From assembly GCA_945883505.1 (NCBI GenBank), contig CAMCXL010000005.1, positions 45,534 to 109,533 of the forward strand: a stretch of 64,000 nucleotides of DNA, in the 5' to 3' direction. This document shows, one piece after another, positions 1 to 8,867 of this stretch (the first letter of the stretch is position 1; each line of letters begins with the position of its first letter). A program made the translations under genes and the position numbers. This stretch comes from Rhodoluna limnophila. Its GTDB lineage: Bacteria > Actinomycetota > Actinomycetes > Actinomycetales > Microbacteriaceae. Below the pieces are notes generated by a model, which was not told the origin of the DNA, did no database searches, and worked only from the letters and a program-made list of their open reading frames with translations.

Positions 1-1494
1 CTGGTGCTCCTCGTCTCGAACAAAACCAATTGATCTTGCGGTTGATCCAAAGTCGGTGAACTTCTGAGCAAGACCACGGAGTCCGCCGCGGTTGAATGCA
101 ACATCGCCAACCTGCTCAACAACATACTGAGCCAGCGTTCCAAAATCAGGAGAAGCAAAAGCCTTCGAATAATCAGAAAGTAGTCGCTTGGCAACTAGTT
201 GAAGTAGAACGTTGTTGTCTCCTTCGAAGGTTGCATAGATGTCTAGGTCAGCACGAAGACCAACCATGCGGTGCTCGGCCATGAAGCCCTGACCGCCGCA
301 AGCCTCGCGAGAGAGCTGAATAATATCCAACGCGTTCCAAGTTGAAAGAGCTTTGGATGCAGCAGCGACAGTTTCCAAATCGGCACGGGTTGAGTCGGTG
401 TCGTTTCTTCCGCTGAAGACTTCATCGAACTGCTCGAGAAGCTCTAGGTGAGCGAATGCTTGCGCATAAGTTCTAGCAAGTGCTGGAAGCAGTCTTCTTT
501 GGTGGCGACCGTAGTCCATCAACACATGCTCTTCACCAGTATGGGAAGGGAACTGACGACGCTCATTCGCGTAGCGAATGGCGATGGTCAGTGCAATCTT
601 TTGGGCATTGGTCACGCCCCCAGTGATTGAAACTCTTCCCTGAACCAAAGTTCCGAGCATGGTGAAAAATCTTCTGCCCTTGGACTCAATCGGAGACGAA
701 TAGTTACCGGCCTCGTCGACGTCGCCGTAGTGATTTAGTAGCCAGGTTCGTGGAATACGAACGTTGGTGAAGTGAAGTCTTCCGTTGTCGATTCCGTTGA
801 GGCCACCCTTGATGCCGTCGTCATCTCCGCCGACTCCCTCAAGGAAGTTCCCGTTGTCGTCACGAAGTGGAACATAGAAGGCGTGAACGCCGTGATTTTC
901 GCCCTTGGTGATTAGCTGAGCAAAGACAACAGCGGCTTTGCCGTGCAGCGCTGCATTTCCGATGTAGTCCTTCCAGGCGTGACGTGAAGGTGTGTGAATG
1001 ACAAACTCTTGAGTTTGTTCATCGTAGGTTGCGGTAGTTCCGATGTTTGCAACATCGGAACCGTGACCGGTTTCGGTCATTGCAAAACACCCCGGGGTCT
1101 CAAGGTTGATTACCTTAGGAAGCAGCTCTTTGTGGTGGGATTCGGTTCCGAGATACAAAATCGCTGCACCAAACAGTCCCCACTGAACTCCGTACTTAAT
1201 CTGAAGCGAAGGGTCTGCAAAAATCAGTTCTTCGAAGACTGTTAGCGATCCTCCGGGATCGGCGTTGCCGCCAGCTATCTTTGGGAAACCGTAGGAGGTA
1301 GCTCCCTCAGCGACCAGGGTCTTTAGTTGACCGAGCACGCGCTGCCTGTGCTCGTGATGGGTCAGGCCAGGAATTTGCCACATCTCAGGCTTTTCGCAGA
1401 TCTTGCGGGTGGCCAGGCGAATGTCTTTCCATTTGCCCAGCAGCATCTCGCCGACCAGCTCTACGTCTAGTTGTGGCAGGGTTTCGCTTTTCAT
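1..1494 (-). CDS. acyl-CoA oxidase-like flavoenzyme (C-terminus cut by window edge)
   Basis: Reading the minus strand from the ATG at 1494, a frame stays open for 498 codons to the window edge, so the C-terminus is missing. The protein starts MKSETLPQLD and carries the oxidase/dehydrogenase signature MTETGHGSDVANIGTTATYD, then SREACGGQGF and TFEGDNNVL; the Glu of the last motif sits where the catalytic base of peroxisomal-type acyl-CoA oxidases lies. Family knowledge: FAD-dependent alpha,beta-desaturation of acyl-CoA, the first step of beta-oxidation, using O2 (oxidase) or another acceptor. AAGGAG lies about 8 bases before the ATG. A crotonase gene lies directly upstream on the same strand, which fits fatty-acid or branched-chain degradation. 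Whether it is an oxidase or a dehydrogenase cannot be settled from sequence alone. Confidence 0.88.
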   Translation of the reverse strand, partial: MKSETLPQLDVELVGEMLLGKWKDIRLATRKICEKPEMWQIPGLTHHEHRQRVLGQLKTLVAEGATSYGFPKIAGGNADPGGSLTVFEELIFADPSLQIKYGVQWGLFGAAILYLGTESHHKELLPKVINLETPGCFAMTETGHGSDVANIGTTATYDEQTQEFVIHTPSRHAWKDYIGNAALHGKAAVVFAQLITKGENHGVHAFYVPLRDDNGNFLEGVGGDDDGIKGGLNGIDNGRLHFTNVRIPRTWLLNHYGDVDEAGNYSSPIESKGRRFFTMLGTLVQGRVSITGGVTNAQKIALTIAIRYANERRQFPSHTGEEHVLMDYGRHQRRLLPALARTYAQAFAHLELLEQFDEVFSGRNDTDSTRADLETVAAASKALSTWNALDIIQLSREACGGQGFMAEHRMVGLRADLDIYATFEGDNNVLLQLVAKRLLSDYSKAFASPDFGTLAQYVVEQVGDVAFNRGGLRGLAQKFTDFGSTARSIGFVRDEEHQ

Positions 1495-1647
1495 TTCAGC
1501 ACTCCTTCGCGTCGGTCTGATTGTAAGCACCGCTAAATCACTGGGGAGGACGGGTCCTTAAAGTCTGTAACTAACCACAAGCTTCGGAAAATCACCCATT
1601 TGTTCTTTGTAGGTTATACACAAAAAACGTCAGTGTTTCTTGGAGGG

Positions 1648-2430
1648 CTAGTTTCCCTCGAACTCAACCGGCTTCTTAGAAAGGTAGGCCTCCATGGCCC
1701 GCCTGGCATCGTTTGATGAGGCAAGACGAGCAAGGCGCTTGCCAACCAAGGCATCCTCAGCCGCCTCATCGGCTAGCGCAGCCCTTGCGGAAGCAAGGGT
1801 GGCCTGAACCGCGAGCGGCGCCTGAGCAGCAATCTTTTTGGCAAGCTCCATCGCACGCTCAAACTGAGCGCCCTTAGCAACCACCTCGTTGACGATCCCT
1901 AAGCGAAAAGCTTCCTTCGCGTCAAACTTTTCACCCGTGAGTAAATACTTCATCGCGTTGGACCAACCGGCTGATCTTGGCATGCGCTTGGATGCACCAC
2001 CAAAGGGAAGTATTCCTCGGGAGACTTCTAGTTGGGCAAAGACCGCATCATCAGATGCAATTACTATCTCGCTATTTAGCGCTAGCTCAACTCCCAGTGT
2101 GAAACAGGTTCCTTGGATTGCCATGACAACTGGCTTTGAACAAGACTTGGTCTGGATCCCCCAGGGATCCAGACCGCCTTCTGGAACTAAAGACAAACCA
2201 TCAGCGCTTAATCGCGGTGCGACATCGGCTAGGTCTAGCCCTGCGGTGAAGTGATCGCCAACTGCATAGACCAAACCAACTCTTAGGTTCTGATCGGAAT
2301 CAAGTTGTCCGTAGGCAAGAGAGAGTTGTTCGAGTAGTTCCATATCCGCAGCGTTGAATTTCTCCGCGCGGTTAAGTCCAATTAGAAGGACGTGGCCCTT
2401 TTTCTCAACGAGAACTTTTTTCTCACCCAT
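1648..2430 (-). CDS. enoyl-CoA hydratase/isomerase (crotonase) family protein
   Basis: A 260-residue protein when started at MGEKKVLVEKKG (ATG at 2430). A longer frame reaches back to 2526 but its first 32 residues lie inside the glutathione peroxidase gene and look nothing like a crotonase, so the inner start is preferred. The crotonase fold is seen in GLNRAEKFNAADMELLEQL near the N-terminus, the oxyanion-hole segment GDHFTAGLDLADV, and RGILPFGGASKRMPR followed by LTGEKFDAKEAFRLGIVNEV. Members hydrate or isomerise enoyl-CoA thioesters in the cytoplasm. It starts 10 bases after the upstream peroxidase and lies 153 bases before the acyl-CoA oxidase, with which it may form a beta-oxidation pair. 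Exact substrate unknown. Confidence 0.87.
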   Translation of the reverse strand: MGEKKVLVEKKGHVLLIGLNRAEKFNAADMELLEQLSLAYGQLDSDQNLRVGLVYAVGDHFTAGLDLADVAPRLSADGLSLVPEGGLDPWGIQTKSCSKPVVMAIQGTCFTLGVELALNSEIVIASDDAVFAQLEVSRGILPFGGASKRMPRSAGWSNAMKYLLTGEKFDAKEAFRLGIVNEVVAKGAQFERAMELAKKIAAQAPLAVQATLASARAALADEAAEDALVGKRLARLASSNDARRAMEAYLSKKPVEFEGN

Positions 2431-2440
2431 GCTTTTTACT

Positions 2441-2923
2441 CTAGCGGGGAAGATTGGCCTCAATGAGCGCGATAATCTCTGGGTTGTCTGGCTTGACCGG
2501 GGGACGAAAGCGGTGAATTGTTCCATTGGGTAAAACTAAAAACTTTTCAAAGTTCCAGGCAATTGGCCCTGCAAGGCCAACGCTGTCTTTGGTCTTGGTT
2601 AGTTCTTTGTATAGATCATGAGCGTTTTTGCCGTTGACCTTTACCTTTTCGGTCATCGGGAATGTGACTCCCCAAGTTGTTGAGCAATACTCGGCAATCT
2701 TTTCTGATTTACCCAGTTCCTGAAGGAACTGGTTCGAGGGCATTCCTAAAACCGTAAAACCCCGATCTGAGTACTTTTTGTGCATAGCCTCGAGCGCCTC
2801 ATACTGCGGAGATAGACCGCAGCGCGAGGCAACGTTCACCACCAGCACTACTTTGTCTGAAAATTGCGCAAAGCTGGCTTTAGTCCCATCCAGCATGGTC
2901 AGTTCTAGGTCTTTGATTGTCAT
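2441..2923 (-). CDS. glutathione peroxidase family thiol peroxidase
   Basis: 160 residues, the usual size for bacterial Gpx/BsaA proteins. The catalytic tetrad is visible: peroxidatic Cys35 in NVASRCGLSPQY, Gln65 in PSNQFLQE, and Trp123-Asn124 in AWNFEKF. Cys80 in AEYCSTTWGVTFP sits where the resolving Cys of thioredoxin-dependent Gpx enzymes lies, so reduction by thioredoxin (trxA/trxB are at 31.4-32.7 kb) is more likely than by glutathione, which Actinobacteria generally lack. The usual FPCNQF motif reads MPSNQF here, so the middle Cys is replaced by Ser. It reduces hydroperoxides in the cytoplasm. It is the first gene of a short minus-strand group with the crotonase. Confidence 0.93.
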   Translation of the reverse strand: MTIKDLELTMLDGTKASFAQFSDKVVLVVNVASRCGLSPQYEALEAMHKKYSDRGFTVLGMPSNQFLQELGKSEKIAEYCSTTWGVTFPMTEKVKVNGKNAHDLYKELTKTKDSVGLAGPIAWNFEKFLVLPNGTIHRFRPPVKPDNPEIIALIEANLPR

Positions 2924-2994
2924 AACTCGATTCTAAGTCGCTAAACGGTAGATTTATCTAGCTACCCAATGCTTCTCAATGGAAAAGGTTTTTC

Positions 2995-4194
2995 TTGCAC
3001 ATCGCACTGTTCATGGATCAGCACCCACACTCTCTGGGTGGGGTTCAAACCTCAGTAATGCTTCAAAAGAAGTATCTAAACCGAAACGGTGTTCAAGTCA
3101 CCATATTTGCCCCCAAATCCAAAAGGGCCGTGCCCGACCCAAGCATCAAGGTAATTCCTTCCAGCTACCCGAGCATCGGACGCGAATACTCGGTTGTGTG
3201 GTCGCTTCGAAAAGCAGCGAAGTTCTGCCAGAAGCAATACGAATCCGAGAAGTACGACCTGGTTCACCTGCAGGGAGATTTTGCTGCAGCAAGCCTCGCC
3301 ATCGAGCTTGCTCAGTCGAGGAACCTGCCGCTTGTCTACACCGCACACACCAACATCGACGTAATGGCCAACAAGCTGGTAGGAAAACCAATCAAGATCT
3401 TATTCCTTCGGTTCTTCACCTGGCAGCACGCCACTTTCCTGAAGATTCCTTCCCACCCCAAGGTAAACAACGCCTTCGAATACATGGAATTCATTCACCG
3501 CAACATGGAAAAAGTCATTGCACCCTCAAGGCATTTTGCGCAACTTCTAAAGACAAGAGGGGTAGCGGACACCTCTGAGGTGATCATCACGGGTGTTGAC
3601 GATGATCTGGTCAAAGACATAAAGCGAACCGTGCCGACTCCTCAAAAGCCCGTGCACTTTGTCTGGGCCGGAAGAATGCAGCCCGAGAAGAGAATTCTTC
3701 AAACCATCGAGGCTTTTGCCAAAGCCAAAACCAATGCCACCTTGGCCATCTACGGTTTCGGTCCACTAGAACGAGCAGCCAAGAACTTGGTTCGTGCCAG
3801 AGTTCTAACCAAGCGCATCAAGTTCTATGGAAAGCTCCCGCACCGCGAAATCCTACAAGTATTTGCTGACGCCGACGTCGTAATGCAGACCAGCATTGGT
3901 TTTGAAACTCAAGGATTAACCGTCTATGAGGCGGCTTCGGTTGGAACCCCAACACTGCTTTGTGATCCAAAGATTGCGGCCGAAATGCCAGCTGGCAGCA
4001 GCTGGGTGGATGAAACCGGAAGCATCGGCTCTTTAGCCAAAACCATCAAGCTTGCCAATAAGCAAATTGCCGAAGGTAACACCAAGCGCGAAACCCTGGC
4101 CGATAACAGCTGGCTATATCAATCTCAAATTAGCCAAAAAACGATTGCTTTGTATAGGCAAATGATTGCCAATCACCCTAAGCAATCCGCGTAG
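2995..4194 (+). CDS. GT4-family glycosyltransferase
   Basis: 399 residues from a TTG start at 2995; MHIALFMDQHPHSLGGVQTS is the standard GT4 N-terminus (a beta strand followed by the GGVQ glycine loop), and an AAAAGG ribosome site lies just upstream, so TTG is preferred over the internal ATG at 3013. The C-terminal Rossmann domain begins at HFVWAGRMQPEKRI and contains the nucleotide-sugar loop region ETQGLTVYEAASVGTP, matching the EX7E-type motif of GT-B retaining enzymes. Such proteins transfer a sugar from UDP- or GDP-sugar, often to phosphatidylinositol or diacylglycerol; the acceptor is unknown here. It stands alone between a minus-strand pair and the convergent gene at 4206. Confidence 0.9.
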   Translation: MHIALFMDQHPHSLGGVQTSVMLQKKYLNRNGVQVTIFAPKSKRAVPDPSIKVIPSSYPSIGREYSVVWSLRKAAKFCQKQYESEKYDLVHLQGDFAAASLAIELAQSRNLPLVYTAHTNIDVMANKLVGKPIKILFLRFFTWQHATFLKIPSHPKVNNAFEYMEFIHRNMEKVIAPSRHFAQLLKTRGVADTSEVIITGVDDDLVKDIKRTVPTPQKPVHFVWAGRMQPEKRILQTIEAFAKAKTNATLAIYGFGPLERAAKNLVRARVLTKRIKFYGKLPHREILQVFADADVVMQTSIGFETQGLTVYEAASVGTPTLLCDPKIAAEMPAGSSWVDETGSIGSLAKTIKLANKQIAEGNTKRETLADNSWLYQSQISQKTIALYRQMIANHPKQSA

Positions 4195-4205
4195 TTCACA
4201 ACCTT

Positions 4206-4853
4206 CTAGTTAAGGCTCTCGACGTAAGTCAATATTGCCTTTGCTTTGGTGGCGGCTGACTCAATAAGCGGTGTCACGGTGATAAGTAGTAGTGGGTCAT
4301 CCAATAAAGATTCTGGATCCCACTGGCTGAAGTTTTCACCCATAGCAACCATCGAAGTTCCAAAGTCTTCCATTAGATACTCAAAGGTTTCGTCGGAGCA
4401 ATCGGTGGCCGTTAGTAATCGCTCTCCAACCACCACATACCTTGGTCCGGCCTCTCTAACAATTCCGATTGCCGTGGCTAGATCATCAAGATTCTCTGTC
4501 ACGGACCCGAATCCAATTGCGCCGTTGGTCGATTGAATCAGTTGCTCCGCTTCGGCAACAACTGCGGCCGCATTAACTCGATCGCTCTCGGCGACCCTCC
4601 CGGTTAGACAGAACGGGTCACGGGATTTGTCTTCTTCATAAGACAAAGTTGCGATGGTGTTGTTGACAAAGTTAACACCGGTAGTGATCCAGGTGTTGCC
4701 ACCAAAGACTATGTTGCCAACCAGAGAAACAATCGCGAAGGTTCCAACAAACCAAACCCAAGTTGGCAGACCCTTGCCCTTTTTCTTAGGCTCTGGCGGT
4801 ATTGCCGGGATTGGTTCCGGCAGAGCCGGCTCTGGCGGGTTTTGATCGCTCAT
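4206..4853 (-). CDS. proline-rich single-pass membrane protein of unknown function
   Basis: 215 residues, not recognised. Residues 1-28 are Pro/Glu/Lys rich (PEPALPEPIPAIPPEPKKKG), followed by one transmembrane segment (about 31-52, TWVWFVGTFAIVSLVGNIVF) and an exported domain of about 160 residues that is acidic and largely helical, with two cysteines (DPFCLTG and TATDCSDE) that could form a disulfide. The topology suggests a short cytoplasmic tail and an extracellular domain. It ends 11 bases from the convergent GT4 gene; the next upstream gene on the same strand is a small monooxygenase 66 bases away. No function is proposed. Confidence 0.75.
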   Translation of the reverse strand: MSDQNPPEPALPEPIPAIPPEPKKKGKGLPTWVWFVGTFAIVSLVGNIVFGGNTWITTGVNFVNNTIATLSYEEDKSRDPFCLTGRVAESDRVNAAAVVAEAEQLIQSTNGAIGFGSVTENLDDLATAIGIVREAGPRYVVVGERLLTATDCSDETFEYLMEDFGTSMVAMGENFSQWDPESLLDDPLLLITVTPLIESAATKAKAILTYVESLN

Positions 4854-4919
4854 TATTTTTCTTCTCTCGATGTCTTGGCTAAGTCTACAAAACAGGGATT
4901 GTGTATTAGCGCTTGGCTG

Positions 4920-5207
4920 TCACTTAGCTTCGTACAGCTCCGAAACCAATACTGGGCTTAGCAGCTTTCCCTCAACGCCCTTGGTTATTGCAGCTACCGT
5001 CGGAGCATCGTTGTGGATCATCCAAAGTTCTCTGGTGCTCCAGGCCTCGATAAAGACGAGGTTTCCGTTCACCTGGTCATAGAGGTCGTAGTATTCGCAA
5101 CCCTCCTCAGTTCGAACGATGGCTGCTTGCTCAATGAGCAGCTTTCTGATTTCATCGCGAAACTCGGGGATTGGCTCAAAGGTTGCGGTCACAGTGCAAA
5201 TTGTCAT
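4920..5207 (-). CDS. ABM-domain (antibiotic biosynthesis monooxygenase-like) protein
   Basis: 95 residues forming one ferredoxin-like ABM domain: MTICTVTATFEPIPEFRDEI, then EEGCEYYDLYDQVNG and VFIEAWSTRELWMIHNDAP, the pattern of YgiN/LsrG-type proteins. Family members are small cofactor-free quinol or polyketide oxygenases or heme-degrading enzymes that act as dimers. The ATG at 5207 is the only plausible start. A second ABM protein of the window lies at 57219; the two are clearly different sequences. Substrate unknown. Confidence 0.85.
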   Translation of the reverse strand: MTICTVTATFEPIPEFRDEIRKLLIEQAAIVRTEEGCEYYDLYDQVNGNLVFIEAWSTRELWMIHNDAPTVAAITKGVEGKLLSPVLVSELYEAK

Positions 5208-5270
5208 TCAATAAGTATGTCGCTTTTCGCTAGGGTGCTAGTTAGCGGGCTTGGTCTTTTACTCTGCCGC

Positions 5271-5444
5271 TCACTTATTGTCCTTGTTGGGTTGAATAGA
5301 CCATATCCAGGCCGCTAGACCGCCAATCAAGATAACCGCGGCAGCCAAAATAACGAGAAGATCGTTTTGCTTATATGCGTCGTAAAAGCTCACCACAACA
5401 AAGAACAGGCTCAGGTAGCCAAGCAGTATCCAACGGTTTCGCAT
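5271..5444 (-). CDS. 57-residue two-TM small membrane protein
   Basis: The minus-strand frame from the ATG at 5444 to the TGA at 5271-5273 encodes 57 residues: MRNRWILLGYLSLFFVVVSF, a short polar hinge (YDAYKQND), a second hydrophobic segment LLVILAAAVILIGGLAAWIW and a polar tail ending QPNKDNK. Two membrane helices joined by a short loop, with a positive N-terminus, look like a genuine small membrane protein and not chance coding. No family recognised. It lies between the ABM gene and the sulfotransferase on the same strand. Confidence 0.6.
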   Translation of the reverse strand: MRNRWILLGYLSLFFVVVSFYDAYKQNDLLVILAAAVILIGGLAAWIWSIQPNKDNK

Positions 5445-5521
5445 GGGGTAAGACTAATACTGCTTGAATCAAAGCAGTTGTATCAGGCGTCAGAAAAGCG
5501 GTCCCTTCTGTCCTGTAGCTG

Positions 5522-6364
5522 CTAGAAGCTCCGCCAGATTTTGGAAATCCTGTCCGGGCCAAACTGCCTGGCAAGGTGACTATAGACCGGGGCATAGTGT
5601 TTCCTGATCTCTGCTCTGAGCTCATCAGGAATTGGGCTTCTAACCTTGGCGCCGTTCACAATCTCTTCATACTTAGCCTCACGAAAGGGCAGATCTAAAA
5701 AGCCGCAGACTCTTTGGACGGTGTGGGGGGTGAATAGTTCTTCGTAGAACCCATAGAAAATGTCTTTGCGACTAAAAACCTGCTCAAGATTCTTAATTGT
5801 GATGTCGTAACGGGTTCGGAGTTGATAGGCCGGCGATTTGTATTTGCGCTGCAGGATTTCCGCTTCAAGCTCAGGGTCCTCCGAGTTAGCTTGAATCTGG
5901 TTTCGAGCATTCATTCGATTCGAAGAAATGCATCGCTCCACCGGATCTCGCATTAGAAAGAAAACAACTACCCGGAACCCCCGTTGTTCTAACTTGAGTT
6001 TTATCTCTCTTAGCTTTTCGGGGGGTAGAGCTGCGTAGGAAGGAGTTATGTCCCCCGTAATCGAGATTTTTGGCGATCGTTGAACCAGTTGTGTAAAGTA
6101 GCCGAAGTAAAAATGATTGTTTCTTCGAAACTTGGCCCTGAGGTTCTTTTCGGAAGCCGGACCAAAGCTGCTAATCCACTCCAGTATTCTTTTGCGTCGC
6201 CTGGGTGTTTTATCACGAACAATGCCTTGGTCGAAGACATGGTATTCCTTCATGAAACCCATATCTACTTCGGGGAGAGATTTGAGGTACGAATGAAGCC
6301 ATGAGGTGCCAGCTTTCTGGGCACCTACACCGAGGATGAAGATAGGTTTCTTTTTCTCTTCCAT
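5522..6364 (-). CDS. sulfotransferase domain protein (PAPS-dependent type)
   Basis: 280 residues. The N-terminal strand-loop-helix PIFILGVGAQKAGTSWLHSY matches the 5'-phosphosulfate-binding loop of PAPS sulfotransferases, and VVVFFLMRDPVERCISSNRM matches the 3'-phosphate-binding segment (RDPxxRxxS). The enzyme should move a sulfo group from PAPS to a hydroxyl or amine, probably on a glycan given its neighbours. It is the last gene of a minus-strand group that includes neuA and a sialyltransferase-like gene, separated from neuA by 122 bases without clear coding content. A second sulfotransferase-like protein of different sequence is at 10173. Confidence 0.85.
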   Translation of the reverse strand: MEEKKKPIFILGVGAQKAGTSWLHSYLKSLPEVDMGFMKEYHVFDQGIVRDKTPRRRKRILEWISSFGPASEKNLRAKFRRNNHFYFGYFTQLVQRSPKISITGDITPSYAALPPEKLREIKLKLEQRGFRVVVFFLMRDPVERCISSNRMNARNQIQANSEDPELEAEILQRKYKSPAYQLRTRYDITIKNLEQVFSRKDIFYGFYEELFTPHTVQRVCGFLDLPFREAKYEEIVNGAKVRSPIPDELRAEIRKHYAPVYSHLARQFGPDRISKIWRSF

Positions 6365-6486
6365 TTTTCCAACACTACTTTTTTACAGAGCTGGTCGGTT
6401 CTTCGAGGAGCTGAGTTTTACCGGATGTTTCCTTTTTGTCTTTCGGGGATTCACAGACGGCAAAGCCGCTTGGAGGCTGAGCCTTG

Positions 6487-7650
6487 TTATTTGGCCTTTG
6501 GTTGAGTGAGTATTAGCTCTACCAGTTCCCGAATTGCGCCCTGCCCACCAGCCGCGGCAAGGCATACTCGAGCGATCTTTTTGATCTCGGGATGCGCATT
6601 GGATGGCGCTATCGCCCATCCAACAGCATTCATGCACTCCAGGTCATTTAGATCATTGCCGATGTAGGCAACTTGTTCCAGCGCGACATTGTTGTTCTTA
6701 CTCCAGGCCAGAAGCTCCGGCAATTTGTTGTCTATTCCAGAGATTGCTTCGATACCGAGTTTTTTCGCTCTCGCTTTCACAACGGCATTGGTTTCTTTGG
6801 AAAGTATCAGCATGGGCAACCCGGCTTTTTTCATCATCGATATGCCCATACCGTCCGAACGACTGACTTCGACTGTTTCGAGGCCCTCTGAATTCACGGT
6901 CGCAGAGTCATTGGTGTGTACTCCGTCAAAGTCCATAACTAAAGCTTGAATTGCACCCTTGGGAATAAAGCTTGAGTCAAACTCAGGAGCCAGAAGTCTT
7001 GCGGTTTCGAGTTGATCCAAATCATCAATCTCAACTGCGAATTTCTCGGAAACCTCTTCGATTCCAACCCGACCAAAGAATCTATGCTTGGCCTCCAAGA
7101 ACCCTTGAGTTTTGAAAACATAGAAAGCTCCGGTCTCCATATAGTGAGGTTCTCTGTCTTGGCGCCTGGGCCTTTGCAACTTATCGTGATTTACACCGGT
7201 TGCGCCATCAGTGCTGGCTTCCCAGAGGAACCCGTAAGTTGCAAAGGCGGAGAATACACAGTCCTCGGTACCGGCTAGCACTCTAGCTATTGCCCGATCC
7301 AAAGCCCCCGAGTCGATAAATGGTGAGGTCGGCTGGATAAACACAACAACTTCCGGGGTGGTGCCAGCTGTGGCTAAGGATTCAATTGCATGGATGATCG
7401 CCGACTCGGAACTAGCGGTGTCGTTGGCTAGCTCCGCTGGCCTTGCCACCACACCGCCATTATTGTTCCTGGCTTCAGTTGCGATATCTTCACCGTCGGT
7501 AGAGACAAAAACTTGATCAATTAGTTCAGCTTCATTGGCCGAGCGAATTGCCCTTGCGACCAGGGAATATCCTCCTACTCGAACAAGGTTCTTGCCTGGT
7601 ATTCCCTTTGATCCGGCTCTTGCCGGAACAATTGCAATCACTCGACTCAT
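6487..7650 (-). CDS. neuA: CMP-nonulosonate cytidylyltransferase fused to HAD phosphatase
   Basis: 387 residues with two domains. Residues 1 to about 228 are a NeuA-type cytidylyltransferase: IVPARAGSKGIPGKN (7-21) is the CTP-binding loop, with FIQPTSPF and METGAFYVF further on. Residues 234-387 are a HAD phosphatase of the KDO-8-phosphate phosphatase type, with all four motifs: D240 and D242 in VMDFDGVHTND, S284 in ILSKET, K309, and D333 in YIGNDLNDLE. The protein should activate a sialic-acid-like sugar with CMP, and the HAD part may remove the 9-phosphate first; animal CMAS has the same domain order. Its start overlaps the stop of the sialyltransferase-like gene by 4 bases, implying translational coupling. 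Confidence 0.92.
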   Translation of the reverse strand: MSRVIAIVPARAGSKGIPGKNLVRVGGYSLVARAIRSANEAELIDQVFVSTDGEDIATEARNNNGGVVARPAELANDTASSESAIIHAIESLATAGTTPEVVVFIQPTSPFIDSGALDRAIARVLAGTEDCVFSAFATYGFLWEASTDGATGVNHDKLQRPRRQDREPHYMETGAFYVFKTQGFLEAKHRFFGRVGIEEVSEKFAVEIDDLDQLETARLLAPEFDSSFIPKGAIQALVMDFDGVHTNDSATVNSEGLETVEVSRSDGMGISMMKKAGLPMLILSKETNAVVKARAKKLGIEAISGIDNKLPELLAWSKNNNVALEQVAYIGNDLNDLECMNAVGWAIAPSNAHPEIKKIARVCLAAAGGQGAIRELVELILTQPKAK

Positions 7651-8867
7651 AAGCCGTCGACCCTCCTTGGGTTAAGCTCTCTGATTCTCGGGAAGTACTT
7701 TAACACCGCTGCATCAGCTGACAAAGTCTTGATAACCCTCTTGGATCTTCGGTTAGGCCGTTCAGCCAGGATCGATAGGGCGAAGCCAGCAAGGGACACG
7801 GCCTGGGAACTTGGGCTCAATTTTTCAACATAAGCCAACGATGTTGAGGCAAGACTAATTACCAGCTTTGGCTTCAAAGCCTGAATCATGTTCTCCGCAG
7901 GCGATGAATCGATGGCAAACTTAAGCCTTGCTGACCCAACACCGGTAACTGCCGCAAAGATCAGTTCCTTTTGTAACTCCGAGGTTCTTGGGTGTAGTTT
8001 AATCCAGCAGTCACCCTCGGATAATTCAAGAGCGGCTAAGTAGATTCTTTCAAGCTGAGCCTGAGTGAAGACATAAACTTGGGCCAGGAACAAGGAGTCC
8101 GCTCTGCCAAATTGACTAGTCATCGCACGACTCTCAGGACTGAGGTTCTGATCGATCATGACCTCGGCAAAGGACACTTCGAGATGTTCCGAATCTGGAA
8201 ATATCTGCTTAGCTACCTCTGGAAAAGACGTGTAGCAGGTATCGAAATTTCTAAAGCCTTGGGTCAAAACTTTTTTATCTGGAATTGAGCCGCCGATAAC
8301 CAGCCAGACCAGCTCCCTCACAAACCTGACGAAGAGCCTTGAAATGGAGTGGTCGGGTGTCCTAAAAATGATTGGGCCAAGAAAGCCTCTAACAGCAAAG
8401 CCCAAGGTGGAAATGAAGCCGGGTAGCAGAACTCGATTATTGCTTTGGGAGTGAACGTAAGTGCCCAAGCCATCTTCGACGAGGCAAACCTTGGACCCGA
8501 GTTTAACCAGCTTGCTTGCCAGAATCGAGTAGTGGCCCTCATAGGAGAACATATAGGCGGAGCTAGGGGTGCCGATTTCGGCAAGGATTCGGTCGTAGAT
8601 GTTGTTCAGGTCCCGGTGCTTGGCCTTAGTGATTGCGTAGCTTGCACCGGGTAGTTCAATTTTGTGAATCGGGGCATCTCCGAGCGCCAAAGCCAGCCCT
8701 TGAATCTCAGGTTCATCGACGTCGGTTCCGCTTCCCCAATCCAAAAACACAACCCTGGAGTCACCTTGGATTTGTTTGCTGAGGGCCTTGCCTGGTTCAG
8801 ACCGACTTAGGAATCGGGCCATCCTACGGGCCTGGTTCTTCTGGGAAACGAAAACTAAATGGGGCAA
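7647..8867 (-). CDS. sialyltransferase/polysialyltransferase-like (GT52/GT38-type) protein
   Basis: 406 residues. Two hallmarks of bacterial GT-B sialyltransferases are present: the D/E-D/E-G motif (E131-D132-G133 in VCLVEDGLGTY) and the HP motif (H292-P293 in WIKLHPRTSEL); a Ser/Thr-rich CMP-site-like motif follows at about 339-346 (LASTSLAY). These motifs bind CMP-sialic acid in GT38, GT52 and GT80 enzymes. Position directly upstream of neuA with a 4-base overlap makes CMP-nonulosonate the natural donor. No signal peptide is seen, so it would act at the cytoplasmic face. Acceptor and linkage unknown. The 135-base gap on its 5' side is shared with the divergent gene at 9003. Confidence 0.78.
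   Translation of the reverse strand: MPHLVFVSQKNQARRMARFLSRSEPGKALSKQIQGDSRVVFLDWGSGTDVDEPEIQGLALALGDAPIHKIELPGASYAITKAKHRDLNNIYDRILAEIGTPSSAYMFSYEGHYSILASKLVKLGSKVCLVEDGLGTYVHSQSNNRVLLPGFISTLGFAVRGFLGPIIFRTPDHSISRLFVRFVRELVWLVIGGSIPDKKVLTQGFRNFDTCYTSFPEVAKQIFPDSEHLEVSFAEVMIDQNLSPESRAMTSQFGRADSLFLAQVYVFTQAQLERIYLAALELSEGDCWIKLHPRTSELQKELIFAAVTGVGSARLKFAIDSSPAENMIQALKPKLVISLASTSLAYVEKLSPSSQAVSLAGFALSILAERPNRRSKRVIKTLSADAAVLKYFPRIRELNPRRVDGL

Noticed and set aside
2431..2526. Longer start of the crotonase gene
   Set aside because: The added residues lie within the peroxidase gene and do not resemble the family.
2979..3578. 199-codon frame overlapping the GT4 gene
   Set aside because: Shifted-frame shadow of the glycosyltransferase; low-complexity mix of His, Arg, Ser and Pro without domains.
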